Assembly: GCA_032622095.1 (NCBI GenBank)
Contig: CP136061.1
Span: 62,497,127-62,561,126 of the forward strand
Source of the DNA: Siphonodentalium dalli
Taxonomy: Eukaryota; Mollusca; Scaphopoda; Gadilida; Siphonodentaliidae
DNA length: 64,000 nt
Direction of reading: 5' to 3'
Shown in pieces: positions 12,084-24,661 of this stretch. Numbering within the stretch: position 1 is the stretch's first letter; every line of letters begins with the position of its first letter. The notes under the pieces are model-generated. The model was given only the letters and a program-made list of their open reading frames with translations, searched no databases and was not told the origin of the DNA. Made by a program: the position numbers and the translations under genes.

Positions 12084-12118
12084 CAGGGACGTGGTTAGAG
12101 CAAGTTTGTTGGGGTGTC
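12084..12118 (+). repeat. hAT-like left-end fragment
   Basis: CAGGGACGTGGTTAGAG matches, with few changes, the left terminal repeat CAGGGATGTGGCTAGAGGG of the complete element at 48095-49188, and is followed by GGGGTGTCC, also typical of that family. No right end is identified. Confidence 0.45.
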
Positions 12119-12660
12119 CAAAAATTTAGAAATACTGTATACAATTTCCCCATGATTTACTTTATTAGATCTATGGTAACCATGATTCTTCAACCTTAGT
12201 TGCCATGGTAATTTTGTGGTATTTGCATAACGTATTGCATACCATGCATAACATGCATACCATGTCTGGTTTACAATCTGGTTTACTATAGTATATATGT
12301 GGTAACATGTTTTTAGCGAGTTAACATGGTAATTTTGTGGGAATTGCATACAATCTTAGGTTCACCATCTGGTTTACTACTGTAGATAATATGGTAACCA
12401 TTTTCTACCATATATACCAAGAGGTATTTGCATACAATGTTTGGTTTTTGTGGTAAAACTTATTTTTGTGGTAAAAATATGGCGAAAGTAATCAATCTCA
12501 CAACTACACCATAGTAAAACCATGGTTTAACTACAGTAACCATGGTTTTAATTTTCCATGTGTAAATTTGCCATGGATTATGTGGCAAAACCATGTTTAG
12601 AACTAGTCGATCATCAGTTCACCATATATATAGCTAAATTATTGTTTTACTACGATAACT
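12119..12660. repeat. Degenerate CCATGGTT/GGTAAACC-rich region
   Basis: Short degenerate words recur on both strands: CCATGGTTT, TGGTTTAC, GTGGTAAAA, CATGGTAA, ATTTGCATA. Examples are AAACCATGGTTTAACTACAG at about 12519 and AACCATGGTTTTAATTTTCC near 12538. This looks like a decayed array of small palindromic units. No fixed period could be set by eye. Confidence 0.4.
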
Positions 12661-13123
12661 ATAGTATTGAGCATGACTTTAACATGAATTCGTGGTAGAA
12701 AAATGACCACACTGTCAAAGATATTCTATACCCAACTATAATTATAAGATAGCTTGTCCCATGTTTTGTCCTTTATAAAAAGTACCAGGGTAATATCATA
12801 GTACAAATGTATTGACAATCTTTAAAATCAAATAGCAAACTCACGATTCCAAGTATATAGTCTGGGTTCCTGGAACTCCAATCGAAGCTCATCGGCTTAG
12901 AACCACCCTTACAACTGCTGGACCAATCGATGAAAGGAGATTAGGAAATCGGCTGGGGCTGCGTATATTCCATGTCTGTGGTTCACATGTTAACACTAAA
13001 TATTTAGTAGATGTGTGTGTATACTGCGATGTGAATACTGCACAGCAATGAATATATTTTATTCTGTTCCTGCAAAAGAATACGATATTATATAATTTAG
13101 ATGTCGCATCCCGGCAACGTTAT
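12661..13123. other. Unassigned non-coding stretch
   Basis: No supported feature. Confidence 0.4.
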
Positions 13124-13462
13124 TGTCCCCCGAAAAAAATAATTTCGGGGGACTATAGAAACTGGCTCCGTCCGTCCGTTCGTCCGTCCGTTCGTCCACT
13201 CGTCCGTCACACTTTTTTGACAGAGTTATTAACCCTTTCGACTTAGAAAATTTCAACATTTTTCATAATTTTCTGTATGAGGGTACTTTCATAGTGTAAT
13301 CAACTCCTCCTACAGTTTTAATCCTAGAGATTTGAAACTTCAGAATATTGTTGCCCATATATTTGAAGCTGTGTTATTAACCCTATTCGACTTAGAAAAT
13401 TTCAACATTTTTTTTAATTTCTTTAACAAAGCGGCATCGACTTGCCACGTTGTCGGGGGACA
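13124..13462. mobile_element. Short inverted-repeat element, TGTCCCCCGA ends
   Basis: TGTCCCCCGA at 13124 and TCGGGGGACA ending at 13462 are a perfect 10-bp inverted pair. The left side also forms a hairpin (GTCCCCCGAAA ... TTTCGGGGGAC). Inside are a TCCGTCCGTTCG-type repeat (13166-13207) and two direct copies of TATTAACCC-TTTCGACTTAGAAAATTTCAAC about 165 bp apart (13207 and 13374). No target duplication is clear and no transposase is present. Confidence 0.5.
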
Positions 13463-15589
13463 CTGTGGTCGGCTGACCTTTTATTGTTGTACAATTGTAT
13501 ATTCTTAAACTCAAAATATCAACCTTTTCTACAGTGTACTAACAATGATATTCCGATGATGGCCCACATGGAGCATTTTCCTATCATGTATAGATGATCT
13601 TCCAATAAGAAATCTGAGAATGTAGCTATATGGTTTGCGTCGTAATGAGCATTTGATTTCCACAGGTTTACGACAACGTGGCGTCATTATAAAGTGTGCC
13701 AGACAACATTAATTATGTTGGGGAATATATGTTTCAGATCAACTCCCCAGAACATTCCAGACTTCGTCCACACTCATGAGCCTCTTTGTGTGGCGTTTTC
13801 AACTTTGATTTCATGTGATTTCTAAATTCCATCACTAACAATTATCACTTAGTGATAAATCCCAAGAGTCTAAAAGGTTGTGACATTTGTCTACGCTGCT
13901 CAGACTTTCTCATTATTGTCGCATAGTACTTGAAAACAAGTAATTACATAGAAAAGTACCCAGTTAAGTCCCCAGCCATGGACAGCTCATCAGCTCCTGG
14001 ATGTTCAATCGCCCATTTATATATAGTCGGAAAAGGGTCTGTATTTTACAATGCTGGCCGACTTCTTGTGGCTTACAGGTTCGACTGTACCAAGTAGAAA
14101 TTTTAACACCAAATTGTTCACTTGGAACAGTACATAATTGTTTTCTTATAGCATGCAAGGACAGTGAGTTCCGAACAGTATAATTAAAAATGTACAGTCA
14201 CATCTAAGTACAGCGCAAATCTTACTTATTTTGGTGTGAAATTTCCAGCTATAATTTAGAAAGGGTAGTACCATGATAGGAAGCTACATATAGATAATAA
14301 AATCAGTTCCCATAGGTTACTGCTTCCCGTCTTTTTGCCAACATTGGAATCCATCTGAGTGAATATATAAAGATATGCATTATGTATAAGGATTTCATCT
14401 TCTAAAGGCATATAACATTCACCTCACAATTTGAATGTTACATGTGAACATAGTGTTATAGTTCGCCGCCTATATATGCACTCCATTTTGGAATCCTAAT
14501 GGACTGGGCAGTTTGTCAGTGATTGTTTGATTGCTTACGTGTGGATGCTCGAGAAAACCAATGTTTAAAAGATTTCGTCATTTCATGATGGCGAGATATT
14601 TGCAAATCCAAATAAAAGAATGGTGACAGATAACATGCAGAAGCCGAAATATAGACTTACATATTTGTTGGCAGTTTTCATTCATTTCTATTTCCAATCT
14701 TCATCGAAATTACTGAACACATTTAGTCATCAGATGACTTACACTGAATAACTGTACTTAGGCATATGTTGTCCATTGTGTTGATCGGATAGATCTATTG
14801 GAAAATGTCATTGATAAGGACTGAGTTTTATGGTTTACTGGTTTGCGTTCTATTTATTGACGAATGCCACAACATTGTAACGTTCCAGCAACCACAGTAG
14901 CGCAGCATAAACAAACTTTTACTCCAAGTGAAAAGGTAGCATATCATTTAAGGGGAAGTGTGGTTGAAGGCTGAATATGCCAACCACAACTTTCTAAAAA
15001 TCTCACGGAAACGCATAGTTACCATCTGGGATCCAACTCAGGCCTTTGCAAATTGCACGAGCGAGCGTCTTGTTCGAGCTTCGTTCGAGCAAAGTCCTCG
15101 TGGCATGACATCCAAACTTCAAATACTTCCGATCATAACTGTATTCTTATATCCTTCGTAAAGCATGCACCGTACATGCTCTTCTGCAGTGTTTTCAAGC
15201 ACGTCGATGTGCATGATGCAAGAATTGCACGTGCGTTAAACTTCCGGTGTAAATAGAAGGGCGCCTCGAGAAAGTGCGCGGAAGTGCACAGTACAAATAA
15301 AACAGTTATTATGCACGTGGTGCAGGTGTGGTTGAATTAAAACATTTATTGTACAGTCTGAAGCTATTATCCGGCTTATAAGAAGGCCTGATCCAAACCG
15401 TCACCTCTGATCATAATGGATTAACCCAAAACAAAGTTATACCACGTGGTCGGGCCTGTCCACTCGTCCATTCGAGTGACATCTTAACACATTGTCAACG
15501 TAATCATATATGGCAGATTTTAGTGCAGAAAACAAATACTGGGTTACAAATACGCGGTGGTTTTTTTTACAAGTCGACTCAACGTTTGC
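13463..15589. other. Unassigned non-coding stretch
   Basis: About 2.1 kb with no supported gene, RNA gene or repeat. Overlapping short open frames on both strands (13964-14183) are mutual shadows. Confidence 0.4.
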
Positions 15590-16080
15590 TCGTGAGTTAG
15601 CTCCGATCAGTAACCAGGTTACAAATGCGTCGTATTTTTTTGTATTTTTTTTTTGCATTTGGAGTTTAATTTGGAAGATGTTTAAAAAATGCGACGTGTT
15701 TTTTGTCACAAAGTTACAAATGCTTATCAGAGAATAACTTCAACTAGAAAAAAAGAATATATTTCACATATCCTTCAAAAAGGGTTACAAAGTTACATCT
15801 GGAAGTCGTTTAAAAAATCCGACGTGTTTTTTTTTGTCACTTTGTGACAAAAAACACGTCGCATTTTTTAAACGACTTCCAAATGTAACTTTGTAACCCT
15901 TTTTAAACAAGGATGGGTGATATATTTTCATTTTTCTAATTGGAGTTATTCTCTGATAAGCATTGGTAGCTTTGTAACAAAAAATACGTCGCATTTTTCA
16001 AACGACTTCCAAATGTAACTTTGTGACAAAAACGCGTCCGATATTTTCGACTTGTAACCTCTGTAGCCCGTTACTAATGC
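15590..16080. mobile_element. Near-spacerless long inverted repeat
   Basis: The centre is GTCAC-TTT-GTGAC (15836-15848). The arms extend about 240 bp each way and pair blocks such as GGTTACAAAGTTACAT / ATGTAACTTTGTAACC, GACGTGTTTTTTTTGTCAC / GTGACAAAAAACACGTC and TTATCAGAGAATAACT / AGTTATTCTCTGATAA. Within each arm the module (GGAAG.CGTTTAAAAAATGCGACG) occurs twice, so the element is a palindrome of direct repeats. The open frames at 15437-16176 are read-throughs of it. Confidence 0.7.
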
Positions 16081-17545
16081 ATAATGTATATTTCTTGCAC
16101 CAAATCTGGACATATTTAAACGTAATGGGCTGGCAGTACCATATTGTTTGTTTTTTTCAAACAGATGACTGAACACGACGTTTTTCCTCTTACATTTCGC
16201 AATTGTATTAAATTATTTATCGCGTCGTATTTCGGATTTGGCGGATAATTATAAATTGAATGATTGATTGGTGCACGTGGTATGGTTAGATTCGAGAACT
16301 TTTAACACTGTGAAAATTCAATGCCTGGAATACGAAGTTAGAGTGAATAGGCTCTGTAATTATGTATAAATTACTTTTAAATAAACCGCAAAAAACAATT
16401 TTCTATTTATAAAACCCCCATCGGACCACATCTTTCTAATATTTGTAGAACAGTATACACGCGGGCGTGCTAATTATTACGAATAGGGTACTACGTCACT
16501 AGAATTTGTGTTCTTTCTATTCGTTGTCGTCTTTCCCTATCCATTGTTACGATTACGATTTTGGATTTTCAGCAAAACTCACATATAGTAAGTAATAAGT
16601 TCGCGATCCTTTCTCAGCTCCTCAATGTTTGAGATGATTCTGAGATTGTATGTCCTTAAATTGCGATCGTCATGTGGCATTAATTTTTACCTATCAGTGG
16701 TAATCAAATCGTTCGACCAAACACAAAGCGCTTAGCTATGACCTGATAACAACATAATTATTACGCGCGCTCCGCGTGTATACTGGTGTAGAGATTCCTG
16801 TTTCGCCTGGGCGCATGGATGTTTTATTTATAGAATGGGAATTTTTGGGAGGATTAAAAGTCGAACGCGACGGGAGGCCGAGTCCGGTAAAAGGTTTAGT
16901 TGGGAATTTCAATTTCGTTTATTGTCGTTAACATTGTGTCAATAATGTTGAGTTTTGGTTTGTGATAAGCTTACAAAAAAAAGAAATGAAAAAAATAATT
17001 TGTAAGTCTTATATTTCAACTTTTACAGACATGTTTCGTTCTGCAGCCCACTGGGGGTTGTGGTCGGAGACGGCCGAGTCGGCCGCCGGTTCGTTAATTA
17101 GGTGCTGATTGTTGTTTTAACGGAATTCTGAGTTGGTCATTCGAAAAACCAATATATTTTATATTCTATAATTACAATCATGGGTATATAATATATGATC
17201 TTGAGCGCGTTACCATTTCTGACATTGGTTTTATTGCACTGCGAGTGGCAAGCACGATTGTCCCACAAACTGACTCGTTGTCGTCAGTTTTGCGAAAAGG
17301 TTTTTGAGCCATACGAAAAAATCACGACTACAAATAGCTATTCGTAATAATTATCTGTCATTATTCATTATGCGAAAAAATGTATGTTAGCTCGCCTGTG
17401 TGTATGTCACAACAGCTGCTTCGCTAAGTCAAAAATGTCCGCGAATTTGGACGACGTGCAATGTTTATCAGGAAAACGCAGTGTGCATTATCGGTTATTT
17501 AAAGAAGCAAGGCATTCGGATGTATGCTCTGTATATATATATATA
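16081..17545. other. Unassigned non-coding stretch
   Basis: No supported gene or repeat. A short (TA)n tract (17531-17545) precedes the Helitron insertion point. Confidence 0.4.
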
Positions 17546-18223
17546 CTAGAAGGTGACCCGACTTCGTCCGGGCTTTGACCTTGAATTGTCCATTTTGAAG
17601 GTCAAGGTCAAGTGGGGTCACGATTTGACCAGTCCAAAACACTGCCCGGACAAAAGTACCCGACAAACGTGCCCTTCGAAATCCATCCGTTTTTACCCGA
17701 TTTGACCTTGAATTGAAGGTCAAGGTCAGGTCGGGGTCACGACTCGACCCGTCCAAAACACTCAGTGGACAAAAGTAACCCCACGTATCAAATTTCGTCG
17801 AAATCCCATCAAAATTGGCGATATGACCTTGAATTGACCCGATTTCAAGGTCAAGGTCACGTCGCACGGGCAAATGAATATGCTAATGAGACTCCACATA
17901 CGAAAGTATCCCCACATACCAAGTTTCATCGAAATCCCGTGATATTCGGGCGTTTGACCTTGAAATGACCCGATTTCAAGGTCAAAGTCACATCGCACGG
18001 GCAAATTAATAGGTTTATGCCACTCCCCGGCCTTATGTACCCACACATACCAAGTTTCATCGAAATCCCGTGATATTCGGGCGTTTGACCTTGAAATTAC
18101 CCGATTTCAAGATCAAGCTCACGTCGCACGGACAAATTAATAGGCCCATGCCACCCCGGCCGAAAATACCCCCACATACCAAGTTTCATCGAAATCGGGT
18201 CGGCCGTTTTCGAGTCCATCGCG

Positions 18224-18263
<40 letters not shown>

Positions 18264-18284
18264 TCTTCCAAAATATATAATAGA
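17546..18284 (-). mobile_element. Non-autonomous Helitron (family 1)
   Basis: On the minus strand it starts TCTATTATATATTTTGGAAG and ends in CTAG. Eleven bases or so before the end is a hairpin (CCCGGAC-GAA-GTCGGG). The host bases are A before TC and T after CTAG. These are the canonical Helitron marks (5' TC, 3' CTRR, subterminal hairpin, insertion between A and T without duplication). The interior has about four 130-bp tandem units (landmark ATTTC-TCGAAATC at 17789, 17921, 18052 and 18181), an (AC)n tract at 18225-18260, and ten copies of TCAAGGTCA or its complement. No Rep/helicase is encoded. A second copy lies inverted at 31650-32530. Confidence 0.75.
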
Positions 18285-19078
18285 TGTGTGTGCAATGACT
18301 AGACATAGCGCATTAAATTGAAATGCAATGAAAATTGCCATAAAATGTCAGTTTTCTTACATGCGTACTAAATCATATCAACATATGTGTGCTCAATTTC
18401 CTGATAGCCTCGTTTTCCCGGAAGTTGGTTCTTTTGGGTCTTCATGCAATACCGGTACCTGTTCCTCTGAAATTAAATGATATGAAATGTTGCTTGAATG
18501 AGCTTAAAACAAGCTTACTCAATAGCTACACTGTCGGGCTACATGCAATTGTATAATATAACCATGAGTGTCCAACCTGATGACGCATACATCGTTTTGC
18601 AGTCACTGATATGGGCATACCATACTCAGTAATAATTCAACAGGTAAGAAAAGTACACAACCTATATCTTAATGTTTCCTAATTAATCTTTGATGCATAT
18701 GTTGATTGGAAAATCAACTATCCCTGTATCTGGATTCTTGTTCTGCAGTCTGAATACGAACAGAACGGTGTTCTCTGGTATCATGGGGACCGTTGCGCAC
18801 CAGATTAGACACATCATTTATTATAGGACTATCGTTCTTCTTTCACCAATACCACTATAGTAAAGCGATCATTTCCCGACTATCGGATCAGCTACAGTTT
18901 GATCCGATGTCATACCACCCTCCTCTATCTCGCACACAGCGCATGTCCGTAAAAGCTGGACGATTTATTGTACAAAAATATTTCCTTTATTCTTGTTACT
19001 AGTAGTAGTGGCCTACATGTTGTTTATTTCATAATTAATTGTGCTTTTTAAATAAAAAACATGTCATATAATAAACCT
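18285..19078. other. Unassigned non-coding stretch
   Basis: No supported feature. Confidence 0.4.
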
Positions 19079-19232
19079 GTTATCTCTGCAATGAATTGAT
19101 CTGGGCTTCTCTCGTTGAAGAGATCAGATAGTTGGATCAAACTCGACGCCTGCGGCGGCTCATTTGATCCAGCGATCTGACCTCTTCAACTCGACGTGAT
19201 ACTTTGCCCAGATCAATTCACTGCAGCGATAA
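19079..19232. repeat. Imperfect palindrome (~75-bp arms)
   Basis: GTTATCTCTGCAATGAATTG ... TTGGATCAAA pairs with TTTGATCCAG ... CAATTCACTGCAGCGATAAC around a GCCTGCGGCGGC centre near 19155. The arms have scattered mismatches. No target duplication was identified. It is probably a small foldback element. Confidence 0.6.
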
Positions 19233-19970
19233 CTGCGACTGATAACGGCTTTCAGTGGCATGTATACGTGGTGCATCGCGCTGCATGTACCCCGAGAATA
19301 ACGACACTCGATAGCCCGAGGGTCACAGAAGTGAGACTTTTGAAAGAACAGAAAGTAGCATGCAATAAAATGCTGCATCACAATGTCGCAAACGTCTTTA
19401 CGTCGGTTAGCTTAATTATATACCTACCTCATAGTTCGCGATAATTTGCGTTGATTTTCCTTTATAGGCATCTTCTCTGCGCAAATTAATTATATATGCT
19501 AATAGACGCCACGCTTACTCTGTGCTCACGTTCCCTCCAGCAATCTGAGATAACGGGAATTTGCTGCAGTATTGGACAACTGTTAATGGATTGATGAGCG
19601 ATACAAGCCCCAAAGCTGGTACATTCCGCGATGTGTCTAATCTGGTACTCATCCGTCCCCATGATATCCATATGCGCACTCGATTACCCGCGGGTCAGGC
19701 GATGTCATAGACGTGAGAAATGCTGCCATGGAAGAATCAAAAACGTCTTGCACGCAACACAATGTTTCGTTATATTGTCGCAGACGAATTTTTTGTTAGT
19801 TGCATAACTACATGTAATGACAGTTCGCGGCAATGTGCACTGCGTGGTCGCGGGTGTGACTGAGCATATCATGTACATAAAATTACCTTCCTTCTATCAT
19901 TCTTTTGTATATACACTATTTTTCTCAATATCCTGTAATGTGTGTATGGATCAGAGAATAAAGCATATAA
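19233..19970. other. Unassigned non-coding stretch
   Basis: No supported feature. Short open frames here have no recognisable content. Confidence 0.4.
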
Positions 19971-22548
19971 ACTAATTACTGCCCGGGCAAGCCCGGACAC
20001 GCCCGGGTGGACCCGGGCAGCCACATGGACCCACGGACATTGTAATGTGATTGCTTATGTTAATAGGATACAAAATAAGTATAGATTATGAAAATTGACT
20101 TGCTGTGTCATCCACCGGCGGGTTTATTAACCCTTTAAATGCCGATATTGACTAAAATAACCAGGGAGAGTCCGGGCACACATGGATCAGATTATATATT
20201 GATGACTAATGGTAGCGAGGCACTTGCTAAAGGTATACTGTGAAGATTGACTCGCCATCTCGTTCACGACCGTCTTCGTTAACCCCTTAAATGACGATAA
20301 GCACCAGAATAAAACAGGAGAACCCGGGCAAGCCCGGGCAGCCCCATGGGCACACGGACAACATAATATGATGCCTTATGGTAGTGGGATACATAATAAG
20401 TATAGGTTGCGAAAGTTTATGTGCTTTGCTATCCACGGCCGGTTTTATTAACCCTTTAAATTCCGATATTGGCTAAATAGTGGAATAGACTAGTAACAAA
20501 ATTGTTCACTTTATGACTAAAGTCAGAAATTGTGCACATATGTACATATTCACATACTAATTGATATTAGGTAAGGCACCACGCCGAAATTTCACTTAAC
20601 CCCTCTTTTTATGGATTTCCCGAATTTAAAGAGCGTTTCATAATTATATAATTTAAATGTCGCAATTACTCTTACCATGTATTATGCAATTAAACTTTAG
20701 GCATATACAGTAAGTATGACTCTGCGAGATACATTGATACATTTTTAGGCCAAAATTGGAACCCCCGTCCAAGATGGCCCTCAAAATGACAGCCGTAAGT
20801 GAAAATTTGACATTTTTTCACTAATATATTCTATATCAGTTTCAGCTGTTTGGAACTGGTAGAGAATTTTACTTTATTTTGTTCATGTTAACTGATCATT
20901 GTAGCAATGACATATGTCATTCATGGGGTTCCACCCCCTTGAAATCCTTAAAAAATCGATTTTTACAGAATTCAGTATAAAATTTCACCAAAAATCATAA
21001 ATATTATCCTAGTCACAATTCAACAAGAAATGAGCAGAACTGCACAATGTAAGTGATGCATACCATTACTTACTTATGACACTATTAACCCAAAGGAATC
21101 AAAATTGTCACTTTGGCTAAAAAGGGCTGTCAAAATGGCGGCCAAAATATGGAAAATGGTAAATATGGTCTCAGTGTGCCATACAATCACTAATAAAATA
21201 AAGTTGTGGTTGATGTATAAAATTGGATATTATGCCGTAAGTACATTGAATACTAACATTTATGATGTATCTTTACGATTACATTACTATCATAAACTAT
21301 CTTTGGTATTTATTGATTTAATCAGTCTTAAATGCATCACATTGAGGTGTGTTTAGAAAAGAATACTCAAGATGGCTTGCTAAATGTCCACAAAATTTGA
21401 TAGAAAAGTTGATATTTTCACATATATTCATTATTTCTCTGCTCTTCTGTAAAGGTAGCAAATTGTGATTCACTTGGCTATTAAACATGCTACTTAATCA
21501 ACCGACAACTAAATGTTCTATTCTGGTTGTCCCTGTACCTTATGGGGCATGTCAATTCTATTTTAAATGATGCAAAATGTAATTTAGCCGAAAACTTCTG
21601 GCCATGTTTTGAACGAAAATGAGCAGAAATCTGAAAATGAACTGAGAGGGGCATACTTATATGCCTACTCTGGCCCAATAACATGTGACCATTTTTGTTC
21701 CATTGTGTTGAAATATTTATAAGCAATGGTATGCCTCACTTACTGTGCACAGCTCTGCCCATTTCTTCTTAAAATATGACTAGAATCATAACGGTGATTC
21801 TTGGTGAAATTTCAAACCAAGTTCTGAAAAAATCTAATTATTGAGGGATCGGAAGGGACTGGCATCCCACGAATGGCATATTTCATTGCTTCAATGATCA
21901 GTTAACATGAAAAATACAATTTCAGAGTGGCTCCATACCTAATATCAATTAGTATGTGAATATGTACATATGTGCAAAATTTCATACTTTAGTCATAAAG
22001 TGAACAATTCTGTTACTAGTCTATTCCACTATTTCAATATAGGAATTAAAGGGTTAATAAAACGGTGGTGGATGACACAGCAAATAAATGTTCGCAACCT
22101 ATACTTAGTATGTATCCCACTACCATAAGGCACCATGTTATGTTGTCCATGGGATCATGGGGCTGTCCGGGCTTGCCCGGGCTCTCCTGTGTTATTCTGG
22201 TGCATATCGTCATTTAAGGGGTCAACGAAGCCGCAGTGAACGAGATGGCGAGTCAATCTTCACAGTATACATTTAGTAAGTGCATCGCTACCATTATTCA
22301 TCAATATATAGTCTGATCGGGTCCATGTGTGCCCGGACTATCCCGGGATCTTTTAGTCAATATCGACATTTAAAGGGTTAATAAACCCGCCGGTGGATGA
22401 CACAGCAAGTCAATTTTCATAATCTATGCTTATTTTGTATCCTACTACTATAAGCCATCACATTACAATGTCCGCTGGCCCCATGTGGCTGCCCGGGCCC
22501 GCCCGGGCGTGTCCGGGCGTGTCCAGGCTTGCCCTGGCAGCAATTAGT
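19971..22548. mobile_element. 2.6-kb foldback element with CCCGGGC-rich ends
   Basis: The two halves are inverted relatives around a centre near 21260. The ends are ACTAATTACTGCCCGGGCAA and the inverted ACTAATTGCTGCCAGGGCAA. The next blocks also match (GGACACGCCCGGG, CATTGTAATGTGAT, GACTTGCTGTGTCATCCACC, GTTAACTGATCATTG, GATGCATACCATTACTTA). Arms run at least 1.1 kb, leaving a loop of perhaps 500-600 bp that holds no transposase. Each arm has three tandem modules, marked by TTAACC(C)CTTTAAATG-like words at about 20127, 20279 and 20448. No target duplication was found. Confidence 0.7.
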
Positions 22549-23871
22549 CACACCGCTGGTGGCACTTTTTAAGTGAAATGTAAGACACGGTTTCGTCGTA
22601 ATGATGCAGACGCCTATTTGCATATTTGCATGACAGTTCGCGCCATGCATTGTGTGTCCATTGATCGCATTTTTATGAATACGTCATCTGTGCATCTCAA
22701 ACATATGGTTAAAGGGGTACTGTACGCCATTTTCATTAAATTTCCGGTGACAACAACGATCTAATATCGATAATATATAGAAACATAAGTAATTTGAGTC
22801 GAAGATGTATTCTGTAAACGCTCAGGTTAATAGGCTATCTTAAAATTTAAAAGTTAATAATTTGATATAAATTGAATTTATGACTGGAGCCATAAAATGG
22901 CGTCAATTAAATTACGAATTACCGTAATCAAACAAAGTAATTGAGGGATACTGGCTTGTTAAACCGATCGCACACACGATCGCTTAAACATATTATGATG
23001 ATACGGGGAGAACACTCAAGCCACTCACATTTGTCTCGCTCACTCATGACATATTTTTCGGTATCCACTCAAAAACACTAGATATCCTCTATTTATTATA
23101 CGCCCAACAGTGAATTATAGAAAAAAACGCGTTTAGATAAATATCGATATCACCCAGAAGGGGATATAGAAGAATATACTTTCACACTAGCTTGCGGCGT
23201 GTGACCGATTCACTTGCGAGTACCAATACTGTTTACGGTGTGTACTATTGAAGAAAGTCAAAGTGAAAGAACCCATTGTAATATTCTAAATTATATTATA
23301 TTCACTGATACAGTTATAATTAAAATCTATTTTATGTTGAAATTCGACATATTTATGGCGGAAATAAAGGGAAGAATACGGGAACTATATTTTTATATTC
23401 TGCGGATGGTGAAGTAGCATTGCGAGAACAGGCATGGATCAGCTGATGGCTTCAACAACACTAGATATCCTCTATGTATTTCTTAAAATTGCGTTGTTCT
23501 TAGTTGCTAATATATCGCATATTTTATTTATCGTATCAGTTCTTGGCTCTGTCGATAAAGTATGGCGTATTATGAAGGTCCAATAAGTACATAGTATCAC
23601 TTTAACAAAAAAACTGTGTCGTCTTGCAAATGATATCGCCCATCGTGCCCAACTTATATCTGACATCTGAATATCATTTTAATTTAGCAAAACCTATCTA
23701 ATTGCATTTTCTGAAAACCTATCTAATTCTGAAAACCAAACGTGTATGAACTTTGAAGTTTGATTCAATCCTTATTTGTGTAGAATTATTGTTTCTCATT
23801 CACTGTTATGATTAACCACAGAATCGTAGTACCGCGCAAGATACTGTATCTAAGTATACGCTGGCAATATT
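22549..23871. other. Non-coding stretch with foldback-family fragments
   Basis: The word CACTAGATATCCTCTAT occurs at about 23086-23102 and again at 23459-23475. Its complement matches the end of the foldback at 8966 (ATAGAGGATACCT), so parts of an inverted-repeat element lie here without a complete pair of arms. TATCCACTCAAAAACAC at 23072 also matches that family. No gene is seen. Confidence 0.45.
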
Positions 23872-23884
23872 GCACTGCAAACTG

Positions 23885-23934
23885 CAAAAATGCCAGCTGC
23901 AAAGGTTGTTTTGTTTTGTTAGCTGGCATTTTTG
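23885..23934. repeat. Perfect 14-bp-stem hairpin
   Basis: CAAAAATGCCAGCT (23885-23898) and AGCTGGCATTTTTG (23921-23934) pair perfectly across a 22-base loop. It could be a small palindrome of a transposon. Nothing shows that it is transcribed. Confidence 0.5.
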
Positions 23935-24661
23935 CCAGCTACCGACTAGCTCGTGCTGGGTCGTTGTTGGTCGTCAACAATCAACGGTGATAAATGATAA
24001 CGGCGTATACCCTCTCTGACGGTGGCCACAACACAAGGCCACCCACAATACTTGATTGTGTCTGTACCGTCCTTGATACGATCGAATGGGATCAGGGTGT
24101 GTTCTCTGTGATTCTTATACACACTTAGTTATACATGTGTACGGATCTTCGTTATATGAGGATATGATGATATGGCCTGATACAAAGAGTACAAAAAGTG
24201 ATGCTTCCCGAGTCATAATTGTGTGAGCAATATGGGAGGTGGTGTCAGGACTCACTATGAGTATCCATGCATTGCTCCAAACGTGCTTACTTCAGTGAGC
24301 GTGTACAAATTTTCAATTGTGATCGAAATGGTCATGCATCGAACAGAATGGCACATTGAGATATCACTCAATTCAGATCAAGCTGGGGATCGAATACGTG
24401 CCAACACCATCTACACAGACTGCGATATCGATGTAATTGTAGTGGTTTAAAGTGACTGCTTGTGTCGTGGTGGTGGGGCGGGGTCTAACTGTAGTGATAA
24501 TGGGATGTTAGTCTTTAGCATTGATAAAGCATAAATGGGCCTATATAATTATTCATGCCATTTGAATAACAATATATTGTGTGCTTTTGATTAACTTGTG
24601 TTACTATTTATTTTATTTCTTTGTTTTGTTTAACATCAGCACCACGTCCCCCACGTTGTTC
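23935..24661. other. Unassigned non-coding stretch
   Basis: An open frame at 24223-24450 (+) has an ordinary amino-acid mix but no recognisable domain, and I do not call it as a gene. Confidence 0.35.

Noticed and set aside
24223-24450. 75-residue plus-strand frame as a gene
   Set aside because: No homology that I recognise and no supporting splice or promoter signals.
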